A DNA stretch of 64,000 bases, taken from NCBI GenBank assembly GCA_023634235.1, contig JAMKCF010000007.1, positions 2,046,001-2,110,000 on the forward strand. Direction: 5' to 3'. Position 1 is the first letter of the stretch. Each line of letters starts with the position of its first letter. The notes beneath the pieces are model-generated. The model was not told where the DNA came from. It did no database searches and was given only the letters and a program-made list of their open reading frames with translations. Shown in pieces: positions 33,155 to 44,009 of the stretch. The position numbers were made by a program, and so were the translations under genes. This stretch comes from Pisaster brevispinus. Lineage: Eukaryota; Echinodermata; Asteroidea; Forcipulatida; Asteriidae.

Positions 33155-36100
33155 GTAAGTGTAAGGTGTATTGATGAATCCCTCTAACTTGATCTTTGTA
33201 CAGGTAATATCAACAAAAAATAAACAACTTGCTATAATAGGGCTTGTGATGTTTTCCTACAGTAAGTCACTTGTTACAGTTGGCGCACAGAATTGGCCAT
33301 CACCATTCAAGCTCCCTTGGCAGTGCTTCCCCCCAGACCTTAAGATGGCCTTGGCAGATAAGAAGCAACTTGACATCAGACAACAAAAGAAGCTGGTGCA
33401 AGCTGTTTTCGACGAGATGAGGAAAGTTACTTGGTGAGAGTGCTTTAATTCAATTCATTATATATTCCCTTGCAAACTTTATTCCTGGGGTGAAATAACA
33501 ACAAATGAACACCTGCAACATTTCTCCTTTTATTTTCCATAAATCTTTTCCACAGGACACCGCACCCCTGGCAATACGATGAAGCAGCTCGTGCTATCAC
33601 GGAAACCTACCCACATCTTGCTGACAAGACACCACTCTGCAAGCCTCATGTGAGTATTTCTAATCAAACATACCGGTAGGAAGACTATTATCAAAATGAT
33701 GCAATGTGTCATTTACACAATCAAATTAAGCTTGGTTTTATTGAAGATGGAGGGTTAGCAATAAGTAATCAACTGAAAATTCCCCATGCTAAAATATGTA
33801 GCAATATGATGTTTCATATATGATCTTAACTGCAGTTTTCCATATTCAAATAATTTGAGCTGGAAGCTAATCATACCATTTTAAACCAAATCATCACGAA
33901 GTTTAGTTTCTGGCTGTAAAAGAAATCAATCTATTGAAAAATAAGTTCAGAATAAATCAAAATTGTCACCTTCAATTGAACCTCTCTTAAATGTTGATTA
34001 TCTTTTTCATAAAATTGAAAGGACATATGGAAAGGTCGACTTTCTGATAAGTTCAGAAATGAGAGGAAGAGGAAAAGGACTGAAGATGAAGTTTCCAGTC
34101 CTGAAACGGTCACTCCAAAGCGACAGCGATCAATCACTCAATCAAGCACCTCGCAGCTTCCAGAAGGAGAGGACGCTGTATCAATGGAGAGGCACATCAG
34201 GTTATTATCTTTAGTATAATTGTGTTACAAATGTTTGAAATGTTATACTTCTTGATTTGATTTTTGTCTTTAGTACGCCTTATTTATTTCCAATTTCCAC
34301 TGAATACTATCTCATCGCTGAAGCCACAATTGTATCTAGAGATAGCGCCAAAATCGTTTGTAAAATTGATCCACTCATAGGAGTCAATTCACTGGTCACA
34401 GATGAATTTTGGCGAATCAGATGGCTCTTGTGTTTGCAGCATGCTTAAGCTGCAACCACTTGGTCCATATACTATTAAGTTAATTATTTTATAAAACTTA
34501 CATTTCATGTAATTATAACAGAGTTGTAACAAGTTATTGATTTCTGCACCTCAAGTCGAGTTGAGTCGAGTCACAAAAATTAACTCAAGCCGGACTCGAG
34601 TCGTCATTGACTCAAGTCATTACAACTCTGAATTTTAATAACATGCTATTATCTTTTCTCTTCCAATTTTAATTTATTTTGTTTGATGAAGTGCACTCTG
34701 CGAAGAACACAAAAAGCGGCAGCAGGATGAGAAGAAAATCAACCAACTTATGGATCTAACCTTTCCACTAAGAAGGCAAACCATCCTCAAGAAGGCACTG
34801 GTGGTCGACATCAAAGCACAATATCCTGTGCTTTTCACCACAAAACAGGTTAATTTAAAAGACTTCTCTCCCTAAGCAAATTTGTGAATTTCAAAGCAAA
34901 CAAGCATTGTTTATTGCTGGATTGTTATCGTTTAGTTCAATTAAGTTGTGACACATTTTTGCCTTAAAGGACACAATCAGAGCAATCCTTTGTAAACAGC
35001 TGAACGGTCTGTTGCCCACTTCACAACAAAAAAGTAGATTCTTTGTAATTTTGACATATTCTTTTTACAAATTTTATTTCAGATCTTTCTTGAGTTGGGC
35101 AGAATGATACCATCACTTAAGTCTTTCGATGCTAACATCTGCATCAAGGGAATGTCACCATATGTGTCAGCAATTATAAACTACCCTTTTTACAAGAAGG
35201 CTGATGCAAGCTTCCTTCGGCTGATCCAGACAAAGATATCTTCTTCTGAAACAGACAACGAGAAGGAATGTAAGCATTTTTTTGTTGCCCACAGTTAGTT
35301 AACTAAGATACACTTCAACCACAGTTGGACAGTTCATGGCAGGAGCACTTCAGCAATTTTTTTAATTGGGGCGTGCCCAAGCACTCCCATGCAAATACAT
35401 AAATTGATGTTCTGTTCCTGTTAGTTAAAATTGCCAGACTGCAACGAGAGTGTATTTTCATGACAAATGCTAATGTGTCATGTAAGCACTAAAGATAAAG
35501 AGTGAATTTCGGATTGAGCAAGACAAGCCAGTGCAGGTCACACAACCTACTTTCAGTATTTAGAAGGCAGTTGGGGCCTTTGGCCATTGAAACAAGAATT
35601 ACTTTGGAGGATGATTTGCAAGCCTGAATACATTTAACAGAGTGGTGACTATTGCTTGGTCTGATGGGGTTCCATTCCTCCATGGTGCTTAATTTTAGCT
35701 GATCAAGCTGATATTCATCCAAGTGAGGTACAAATTATGAATCGTGGGCATTATACTAAGGAACCAATTATAATTGTTTTTCCCTGCAGATTTAAAGACT
35801 GCTGGTGCAATACTACTGCTGCCATCATTTTTTGTTGGAGAAAACAGAACTCTCCTTATCACTGACCAAAAGGTAGGTTTCTCTTGTTCGTATTAGCTGT
35901 GTGTGTGCACATAAGTGATCAATAAGACTGATATGAAATGTATGACATTTTCAAAGCATCCCATAAAATTTCACTTTGAAATTGCTGTTTATCAAATGCA
36001 CCAGGAGATTGATATGATTATTGCCAATTATGGTTAATTATGGTTAATTATTATGTGGAGTGCTGTGGCTTAGTGGTTTCAGGGCATAGGATTTGTGGTC

Positions 36101-36779
36101 TGCGGGTAAAGCTGCAGGTTGTAGGTTCGAGTCCATCCTGGGGTCATGGTGTAAGTGCCCTTTGGTAAGCACTTTGTCATGCAATGCCTCTTCCACAAGG
36201 TTTATAAATGGGGGCAGTGAGAGCAGAGATGGTTGTTGTGATCGAATCTAGCTTCCTTTGGCCTACAGGCAGCATCAAGCTGTTATACTCCCCAGCAAGC
36301 TGAGATTTTTGAATGTTTCATTGGCCCAATGAGCAGGGGTAATAACAATGTAGTGCCTTGAGTAGCAGTTCTGGTCGACACCAGCTGTATTAATTGCATT
36401 ATTATTATGATATTGATAAGATGAAAACAGAATCGTTTGGTGTATGCTGAGAGAACTCCTTTTCCTTTCCATTTTTTTTTAGGATGAGTCTACTGTTCAG
36501 CCACACCTACAATACCTAGGGCAACAGAATGACCTCATGTCCATGACGGACAGCTATGCTGTGTATGCAGAGCAACAGGAGCTCTTCATAGTAACAGGGA
36601 TTATTGATGCCCTGTTAGCTTTGCTGGCCACATATTTTATCTTTGATATGTCGTACCCAAAAGGTATTAGAAACACCCTAACATTCCTGCAGTTGAATCT
36701 GTTGAAGATGACGCAAGGGGCAAAACCCCCAAAACCAGTGAGCAGAGTAATCAACCTCCTCAGGAAGGGCGATAGTTAA
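32775..36779 (+). CDS. SAMD3-like / ubiquitin-like-fold accessory protein, 8 exons, 515 aa
   Basis: Exons 32775-33154, 33263-33433, 33556-33649, 34022-34200, 34692-34848, 35083-35269, 35790-35872 and 36483-36779 total 1548 nt, and all phases agree. The N-terminus (about residues 1-65, charged, ending TRAQDVESNAKINVI) looks ubiquitin-like/PB1-like by pattern. An acidic Ser-rich linker follows, then WPSPFKLPWQCFPPDLKMAL, LVQAVFDEMRKVTWTPHPWQ, a basic segment DKFRNERKRKRTEDE (likely nuclear), INQLMDLTFPLRRQTILKKA and a C-terminal YPKGIRNTLTFLQ block. This order matches animal proteins automatically named sterile alpha motif domain-containing protein 3-like; I see no SAM domain itself. Function unknown; next to a transposase-like gene, an accessory DNA-binding role is the inference. 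Confidence 0.78.
33263..33433 (+). CDS. SAMD3-like gene, exon 2
   Basis: Encodes the signature WPSPFKLPWQCFPPD and a Lys-rich helix DKKQLDIRQQKKLVQAVFDE. Acceptor cctacag, donor gtgaga. Confidence 0.85.
33556..33649 (+). CDS. SAMD3-like gene, exon 3
   Basis: Encodes TPHPWQYDEAARAITETYPH then LADKTPLCKPH, corresponding to the family helix that ends ...YPxLAD. Donor gtgagt. Confidence 0.85.
34022..34200 (+). CDS. SAMD3-like gene, exon 4 (basic segment)
   Basis: DIWKGRLSDKFRNERKRKR then a Ser/Thr-rich stretch. A TGA lies just before the chosen acceptor (ttgaaag), so the exon cannot start earlier in this frame. Phase 0 in, phase 2 out. Confidence 0.75.
34548..34630. repeat. CTCGAGTC/CTCAAGTC minisatellite in intron 4
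   Basis: Short degenerate octamer repeats (caagtcgagttgagtcgagt). The same motif family appears at 61490-61565 and 61965-62065. Confidence 0.7.
34692..34848 (+). CDS. SAMD3-like gene, exon 5
   Basis: Encodes ALCEEHKKRQQDEKKINQLM and DLTFPLRRQTILKKALVVD, matching the family block E-L-x-x-P-x-R-R. Phase 2 in, phase 0 out. Confidence 0.85.
35083..35269 (+). CDS. SAMD3-like gene, exon 6
   Basis: Begins IFLELGRMIPSLKSFDANIC. Acceptor atttcag, donor gtaagc, ends in phase 1. Confidence 0.83.
35490..35745 (-). repeat. Possible dispersed repeat in intron 6
   Basis: The minus strand carries an open frame of 77 codons without recognised domain. The segment looks like an inserted repeat by composition, but no second copy was seen in this window. 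Confidence 0.25.
35790..35872 (+). CDS. SAMD3-like gene, exon 7
   Basis: Encodes YLKTAGAILLLPSFFVGENR then TLLITDQK; the A-x-x-x-L-P-x-F/L-x-x-E pattern is shared by this protein family. Acceptor ccctgcag, donor gtaggt. Confidence 0.83.
36050..36425 (+). repeat. tRNA-derived SINE in intron 7 of the SAMD3-like gene
   Basis: A-box-like gctgtggcttagtggtttca and B box ggttcgagtcc about 60 bp downstream, then a SINE body ending in a run of attattattatga. Same strand as the host gene. Confidence 0.7.
36483..36779 (+). CDS. SAMD3-like gene, exon 8 and stop
   Basis: After a T-rich tract and ag, encodes DESTVQPHLQYLGQQNDLMS, then FDMSYPKGIRNTLTFLQLNL and a basic end INLLRKGDS, TAA at 36777-36779. 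Confidence 0.85.
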   Translation, partial: DESTVQPHLQYLGQQNDLMSMTDSYAVYAEQQELFIVTGIIDALLALLATYFIFDMSYPKGIRNTLTFLQLNLLKMTQGAKPPKPVSRVINLLRKGDS

Positions 36780-37004
36780 ATTGACTCTCATTTCATCATG
36801 AGGACAAACGAAGTCAGCTGCTAATTTTTGTTTAAATTTATATTTAATTTTTTTCTTTTAGTTTTGGTTGTTTAGTAAAGTTTCTCAGATACATTTTGCT
36901 CAAAGAAGAAAGTACTTTCATGAACAGTTAGTCAACAACTTTGAACACACTAAATGTGGAGGGTGATCTACAGAATTCAGACAACAGTTGTTTTTGTAGA
37001 CTTG

Positions 37005-37830
37005 CCTGCTACTACTCTTTGTCAGCAACACTGGGTAATTTGTTGTTAATCTGACTATGATTAATCATTTGGGGGAATAAAACCTGTCAGAGAAAGGCCC
37101 AAAAATAAAGGCAAAAAAAAAAGAAAAAGGAAAACAACTTTTGGAACAATTTTACGTTTTAAAAGAAAAATTTAATATTTCATGTTTGTGTTATTCAAAG
37201 AGTGCCAGAAACACGGCATTATTCGTTTCTAAGTGGGAGAAAAACTTAAAAGAAAAATATAATTCTCTCTGTCAGCAACACTCGGTTATTTGTTGGTTAA
37301 TCCGCTTATCACAAATTTTGGGGGCAAAACCTGACCGAGGAAGGCCCCTACTTGTAACAATTGTACTTTTTGTAAGAAGAAGTTATTATTAATTTGTGTT
37401 TTTCAAAGAGGTTAGGAACACACCATGATTCAGAGTGGGAGAAAACCTTAAAAGAAAATTTTAACTATCTCCGTCAGCTAGACTCTGTTATTTGTTGGTT
37501 AATCTGTTTAAATGAAAAAAAAAAAAAAAAAAAAAAAAACCACCTTTGGAACAATTGTACTTTTTATAAGAAAAAGTTAATATTTCATGTTTGTGTTATT
37601 CAAAGAGTGCCAGGAACACAGCATTATTCATTTCTAAGTGGGAGAAAAACTTAAAAGAAAAATATAATTCTCTCTGGTCAGCAACACAAGGTTATTTGTT
37701 GGTTAATCCGCTTATCACAATTTTGGGGACAAAACCTGACCGAGGAAGGCCCCTACTTGTAACAATTGTACTTTTTGTAAGGAGAAATTATTATTTTATG
37801 TTTGTTTTATTTATATAGTGTGTCAGGAGC
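37005..37830 (+). repeat. Degenerate tandem array, unit about 205 bp
   Basis: Blocks gtgttattcaaagagtgcca, aagtgggagaaaaacttaaa, ttatttgttggttaatc and cttgtaacaattgtactttt recur about every 205 bp (3 to 4 copies), interrupted by poly-A at 37516-37540. Lies between the SAMD3-like stop and the candidate right transposon end. Confidence 0.85.
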
Positions 37831-38049
37831 ACATGTAATTCTTAAGGAAGAGAAAATATATTAATTCGTTTTATTATTTGTAGTTTGTATTATTATTATT
37901 TTTTGGACCACGAAAGTAGCAGTTTCAAACATGTTTAATTGTTGTTGTTTTTTATGATAAAATAAACGTACACAGAAGTGTGTCAAGCTTGGATGACGTT
38001 AAACAACTATGACTCATTTTGTGTGTCCTTCGGATGTCAGGTTTACATT

Positions 38050-38446
38050 TTTCCTAATTTTTTTTATTTACTCGTCGAGTGGGTCACCATGGTATTTAAA
38101 CTATAAATGAGTTTAATTCCTCATCTCTGAGTCATTTTTTAATTACTCATTAAGTGAGTCCAACATTTTTTTGATTCACCGGATGAGTAAATTTCAAGTG
38201 AGTATCTCTGCAGATTACTCATTTGGTGTGGCGTTCTGAAGTCAAATCGTTTTACTGGTCATAATGGGTATTCGAACATAATATCTTTTTGGTGCATCGT
38301 TATACTTGAGTAACTTTACGCGTTTAAATGAGTATAGCAATTGATAACGCATTTGTTAAGAGTGTCATCTGTGAGTCAACTATACTCGGAATTCATGTGT
38401 CTTATTACTCAGAATATTTTTTGTGTGTTCAGCTTGTACATTCTAT
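38050..38446. repeat. Subterminal array of ACTCA/TGAGT motifs
   Basis: Many short motifs in both orientations within 400 bp: ttactcgtcgagtggg, aattactcattaagtgagtc, ggatgagtaaattt, gattactcatttgg, cttgagtaac, aaatgagtat, tgtgagtcaact, ttattactcagaa. Confidence 0.65.
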
Positions 38447-38886
38447 CCACGAATCTACACATTCTCATTCATTCTCATTATTAACACGGCTGAGAATACG
38501 ACACCAAAACTCTTCCCATTAATTTAGCATCTATGCAAACAATATGAACTAAAACCTTTAAGTTTTCTACGTATTACTTTTTTCCTTTTTCTTAGCTCCA
38601 GAAGAGCTCTAAAATTGCTGCCTTGTCAATAATAAAAACACCATTTTCAAACTATTTTCTCAAAGACGACAACATTGAGAGTTTTTGTTTCGATTTTGTT
38701 ATTATTGATGTCAAGTTGATGATGTTGATGTTGTTGTTGTTTTCAAGGACGTGTATCACTCGATGAAATGAAGTTTTTTTTGTCTATGAAAGGCTGCTAA
38801 CTTCGCATACGAAGAACCCTGCTTGGACGATTTTCAGGGTCTTACAGATGACAGTAAAGTTAGTTTGATATTGGAAACTGGACATG

Positions 38887-39042
38887 CACATAGGTTTGTA
38901 CAGCGAATATCAATGTTGCTTTTTTGATATTCGCTGTACAAACCTATGTGAATGTCCAATGTCCATTTGTATTGGACATTCACATACTAGGTTTGTACAG
39001 CGAATATCAATGTTGCTTTTTTGATACTCGCTGTACAAACCT
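38887..39042. repeat. Cluster of three consecutive hairpins
   Basis: Hairpin 1: 38887-38912 pairs perfectly with 38925-38950 (26 bp arms, 12-nt loop). Hairpin 2: tgtgaatgtccaat (38947-38960) with attggacattcaca (38971-38984). Hairpin 3: from 38989, nearly the same sequence as hairpin 1 and the same loop, ending 39042. An outer pair (gtttgatattgga near 38860, tccaatatcaaac near 39060) encloses all three. Confidence 0.9.
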
Positions 39043-39586
39043 ATGCGAATGTCCAACGTCCAATATCAAACTTAAATTTACTGTCGTGTCTTACAGTCGC
39101 ATTGTCATTTTGTCGAACTTTTGTAAAATGTTCATAATTATGTACTTTGGGTTTGAATGCAATAAATGGTTGGTGTTAATATTGTGATGTAAGTTTAGTT
39201 TCTGCCAATTGGGTGCAAATATTATGTATTTATATATTGGGCAGAAATTTGTGCGTTAAGTTTTCCCCTTGTGAATATTGTACAGTCCACCAATTTTTGC
39301 AAGATTTATTGCACTATCCATGCTAAATATGAAATGGGATGCGATCAAATGACCCGCCTTGGTTACCAAGTGATCTTTACGACAAAACCAGCAATTAATA
39401 TTCATACGTCATATTTATACGTCATTGAATGTTCAGTTTGATTGGCTGAATGTTACCCTATTTGCCTTATTTATGAGTTGGCCATGTTGTGTCTTATTCC
39501 CAGAATTCAAAGGGTTTGTAAGCATTAAGCCCTCACCACAGGTCACCAGGCTATTTTGTCTCTATTGGTCAACGTATACATTTGGT

Positions 39587-39740
39587 GCTCAATATGGGGC
39601 ACGGTGGCACCCCCACCCATTGTGTCTTCATTGTGTGCTTGGAATCTCAGGAATTCTTCAGAGGATTTTAGGGGGGGGGGTATTTTTGTACAAGAGGAAA
39701 ACAGTGTGTTAAAGTATGGGAACATTGGGGGGGGGGGGGG
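39587..39740 (+). repeat. Dispersed repeat family R4, copy 1
   Basis: Blocks gctcaatatgggg, tcattgtgtg, atctcaggaatt, tacaagaggaaaa recur in the same order at 47815-47975. Confidence 0.75.
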
Positions 39741-40154
39741 TCCTCTGCCCCATATCGGGCATGGTATAGATCAACGGCAATCTCTTCCAAAAGGGTCAAG
39801 GTTTTTTTGAAGTGGATGAAAGAGCTGCATCCAGTTGGTTTGTTTAGTAAGTAAGCTTTAGAATAAGGCTGTGAAGGTATAGCCGCACTTATGTGATTGT
39901 GAACAAGGCAAATATTTGGTTTGGATCTCGCGTAAAAGTTTAAAAACAGTCCCAATAAACTTCAGCTAAAACAGTATAGGCCTATGGATTTTAAAAACAA
40001 GAACTTTGTATTAATTGAGTTGGCAACCGAAAATGAAGGTCTGACCAGAAATGTGACGTAATTGCAACATTTCCCCCAAAATCTCTCTATACATGGTTCT
40101 GCTTTTCTTAAAGAAGGGCGCCACCTAGATCCAGCTGACGATGATGAACAGCAG

Positions 40155-40540
40155 CGTTTATAGCCCGAACAACTGACGTCACACTTCGAGGCTCGTGAAT
40201 AACGCCAGACCGGATGAGGCCAGATGCAACTTTGACCTATCATTCATTTCACACGGAGACTCGCAGTCAATTCACACGTACATGTTCACATTACATAGTG
40301 AATAAAACAACACTACATGATGTACACAACATTATGCACACCCTGCGCGCATGCAGACGATCGAGAGTGCAAGCTGACCAACTAAATCACCTCGCAAACT
40401 CAACCAATATAATGCAGATATGTAAATCTTACGTCACTTTACGTTTATCCAATGAAATCATTGTATCCAATAAAATCATTAGGCCTGTAGACCAGTACCT
40501 GTCTTTATCCTTGCGGATAAAGACAGGGGACCAGTCGACA
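40155..40540. repeat. Dispersed repeat family R2, copy C
   Basis: Starts cccgaacaactgacgtcaca and ends gataaagacaggggaccagt, collinear with copy A at 21745-22140. Confidence 0.85.
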
Positions 40541-41323
40541 GTGTTTATAGTTGTGGAACTTTTGTTGGGTGAATCTGCTTGCGACGCAGTCCTTGTGGAG
40601 CTCGTACCAGCCAATCCTCATTATTGTTACATATAAAACTAACGGAAAATGTAAAGCGGCGCACGCTGAAAGATCTTATGCGTTTTAATAACTTAGTGTT
40701 GCCTAAAACTTAACAAGATTTCAGACAATTATTTTTATAAAAAATCAATAAAGATTTACATGTCAACGTTGAACTTCAGTTTGACTCTTCCCCGAGAAAA
40801 ATTTCCAAGCAAAATGAGATATAAGCCTAACGAATAGGCATCACTGACTACGATCAACATGCCATTACACGGAAAATCTCAAGAAGGTTGTAGTCATCAC
40901 CACAAAACCTTACAAGTTGACAACATCAACAAGTACCAAGTAGAGCACGAGCATCCTGCAGAAAGTCATTGGGGAGGGAAATGGGTTAAAGTTCTCTTAC
41001 CATTCGATGTCCCCAAGATCTTGCCCTAACTTTGTAGAACTCCACATCGTCAGAAAACCAATACCACACACTCCATAGAAACCTTCAACTTTATTGGACA
41101 GCCAGTAGAGTCGGAGCAAAGATCTGAAAGACAAGACAAACAAAGTTGTTTTTAATAGATAAGCGTCAACTGCAATAGAGTCTGGCTGAAGTTCACTTCG
41201 TTGGTCGATAACAATAAACTATGCTTTTTTTATTCCGTTTGTATTTCTAGCCCGATTACTCAAGCAAATAAATTTATTCGCCAAGATTTTCCAGCTGAAA
41301 ATTTTGCGTTTTAAAAAAATTTG

Positions 41324-41515
41324 TAATAAATAAATAAATACATAAATAAATAAATAAATAAGTAAATAAGTAAATAAATAAATAAATAAACAAATAAATA
41401 AATAAATAAATAAATAAATACAACAATACATTAATACATCAAAACATCAACAAATCAACAAATCAACCAATCAATCGATCAATCAATTAATCACTCATCA
41501 CTCAATCATTCGGCA
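41324..41515. repeat. AAAT microsatellite grading into AATC repeats
   Basis: Taaataaataaata units to about 41424, then degenerate atcaatcaatc units. Confidence 0.9.
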
Positions 41516-41883
41516 ACAAAATTCAAATAGAAAACTAAATAAAATTAAAAAAATAATTTCTAAATAGTATTAAAATGTTCGCAATGTTCCCCCTCCAAAA
41601 AAAATAAAAAAATAATAAAAAATCACTTGTGTTATTAATTTAATTAACCGTGAATAAAAGACATGGGTGAAACTGAAAACAACAACTTAAAATTCTTAAA
41701 TTACGCCCGATTCATACACTCTCTGTGAGTGCGATTGCGAAGCAAATTTTTGTGACGCAATAGTCGGTACGCTGCCCTTCCTATTTTGACGCAAGAAAAA
41801 ATTCGCTTCGCCAGAGCATTCGCAGGAAGTATGAACCGGGCTTAATACTCCCATAAATTAGGCGGGAACAACTTGCGTGTATG

Positions 41884-42010
41884 AGAGACTTTGGAACGCT
41901 TGGTGGCAGCAGACTTACCAGGTAATTGTTTACGTAGTAATGTGCACGTTTGAAAGAACACTGGATTTACACGGTAAGTGTGCTGCAACCTACCGTCCCA
42001 AACGTCCCCC
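41884..42010. mobile_element. Foldback element (family R3), copy 2
   Basis: Left ggtggcagcagacttaccag and an inverted right counterpart (acggtaagtgtgctgcaacc) reproduce the structure of 26487-26619 with more mismatches. Confidence 0.8.
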
Positions 42011-42689
42011 ACTGGGGGGGGGGGGACGGGGGAGGCTAGACATGCACCGGTAGATTCGTGGTACACATTATATTCTTAATAAAAACAAACTTCTCTTTTA
42101 CCCTGGAGAATATAATTGCCGTGTCTTAGAGACTTTATTTCCATTTCTTAATTACTTATTATTCCTCTCGTCGAATTTGTAGCTAAAACGTTCATTATGA
42201 ATCTCAAAAAACACAAAACTAAAACAAAACCCTCAAGTAGTCATTTCTATTGGGCGGCATGAACTGTATTCTTGTTCCAAAACGTTTCTATTTTGAAGGT
42301 CGCGATCCACGTCCTGTAACGAATTGCAGCCGGTAGAGGACGCTATAATATCTTCACGAACCACTGCAACCACTGCTAAATGCTAATGTAAAAAAAAATA
42401 CTCAAAAAAATGCTTTTAAATCTTTCAGCCTGAAAACCAAACAAATATAATTTCGGGCTACTAAACTTTAGATTTCCTTTCAAGTCTTTAGAGGTCAGCC
42501 GTTTTGGAATTTGTTACTCATTATCCCACAAAGTAACACCCCGAATGCGATTTTTTCCTAAATCGACTTGCTGCCAGTTTCCATGAAGCACTCCTCCACT
42601 TTCTAAGCCAAATAGGACCATTTTAAGCCCAAATTTAAGTCCCCTCAAAAGGTTGTGATAACAAGATATGAAGATACGGAGAAAAGCGC

Positions 42690-42737
42690 AACCCCCCCCC
42701 CCCTCCCCACCACACACACACACACACACACACACAA
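42690..42737. repeat. C-run and CA microsatellite
   Basis: Nine-plus C residues followed by (CA)n. Confidence 0.9.
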
Positions 42738-43149
42738 CCTTACGGATCCGGTTTGTGGGGTACTGCTATTGTTGTTCTATTGTTCCCTTTTCTAAAGAAT
42801 TCCCTTGTGGGGCCCTATTGTTCCTATTGAAATTGCCTTGTGGGGTCCATTGTTCCATTGTTAAAAGTACCCCGTAAGTGGTCATGTGTAAGGGCACACA
42901 AGTGTGTAAACACCTCCAATCGGGGACCTCCTATTGTCCCTCTTTTGTTATAGGTCCCCGGTTTGAATGTGAAAACAAACTCACAAACACACCACCGGCA
43001 CCACACAACCACCCGGTCCTCGTGAGTAAAAAATAGAAGAAGAGCCCGGTCCTGATGTGAAACGGAGTTCGCAAAATGTTATTTGGTTTTTTACCTTTCA
43101 GGTTCGTTGACTTATTTGCAGTGACACACATTCGATTCTTGGGTAAACA

Positions 43150-43350
43150 CGCAGCGGGCAGCAGCCATCCCTCGCTGGGCTGGATGTTGGAGCTCTCCCC
43201 TGCTGGGCTGGGTGCTGCTGCTCTCCGTCTGGCAGTGTGCTGCAGCTGCAGTTCTGCACTGCGGGCAGGATGCTGCAGCTCTGGTCCCTCGTACCGTGTG
43301 CTGCTGCAGTTCTGTACAGCCGCAGCGGGCATGGTGTTGCAACTCTAATC
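43150..43350. repeat. GC-rich degenerate minisatellite (GCTGCAG units)
   Basis: Repeated gctgcag(c/t)tctg, gcgggca and ccctcgtaccgtg blocks. It generates Ala/Gln/Ser-rich open frames on both strands that I do not regard as genes. Confidence 0.65.
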
Positions 43351-44009
43351 CAGCGGGTTTAGTTCGCCTTCTTTGGTAGGGACACAATATTCAGTACCGT
43401 CTTCGCCAATCAACGTGTACAAGTTAAGTCCTGCCGTCACTCGGCATAGAAGTGGAATTGAAGCCAGCCTAATGGAGCTGTCAAAACATCTGAAAGCTCA
43501 ACAGAGAAGTAAGCCCGTTGTGGAAGTTTTGCTACAGTTGTCTTTTTTTTCTGGAGCTCTATGGTCCCTCGTAGCTCGCAATTCACACAAACTTGAACCT
43601 TTCACACTGCTGCTAAAATGAAGCCAACATCACTGATGTTGATACAGAATATTGACAGTATCCTAGGTGTAGACAAGCTCGTGTAGAGCTGTGTGTTCAG
43701 TTCACTGTACCCGTGTAAATCTGCAGCACGTGTTTAGACCACTAGACCTGTTGTAAACAACGAAGTAAGGCCTACATGCATTGCGTGAAAAACGCCGAGA
43801 CGTCTCATTTGCATAACAACAAGATTTGGTTATAGTTTGGCAACGTCTTTGTGAAATGAATGCAAGGGTTTTTCAAGATACATGACAACTCCCGAAGAGA
43901 CAAAAGTGACGCCGTATGAACTTTGGTACTTAAGAAGTATTTTGTTTGTTTGTTTCTTTTTATATTTTTTAAAAGCAAGGACGTTCATCCTCTAAAAAAT
44001 CCCGGTTCA

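Larger units (their letters stand above)
28566..38460 (+). mobile_element. Candidate two-gene DNA transposon (or co-opted descendant)
   Basis: The left end gtgtagattcgtggctatac (28566) matches the reverse complement of the right end ccacgaatctacac (38447-38460). Similarity continues inward for about 45 bp (14 identical terminal bases, then tgtac...acacaaaaaa on both sides). Between them lie two intact + strand genes, subterminal stretches rich in short repeated motifs (gagtaa/ttactc on the right; gtgcgtca/gacgcac-like on the left) and a tandem array at 37.0-37.8 kb. I could not identify a target duplication, and a second gtgtagattcg palindrome at 28420-28445 leaves the left border uncertain. 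Confidence 0.5.

Noticed and set aside
37141..37818. Several open frames with repeated peptide segments
   Set aside because: They are translations of the 205-bp tandem array, interrupted by poly-A, without domain or splice support.
37005..37830. CRISPR-like array
   Set aside because: Units are about 205 bp and degenerate with no repeat/spacer pattern; the genome is eukaryotic.
42931..43387. Ala/Gln/Ser-rich open frames on the minus strand
   Set aside because: Low-complexity translations of a GC-rich minisatellite; frames overlap on both strands.
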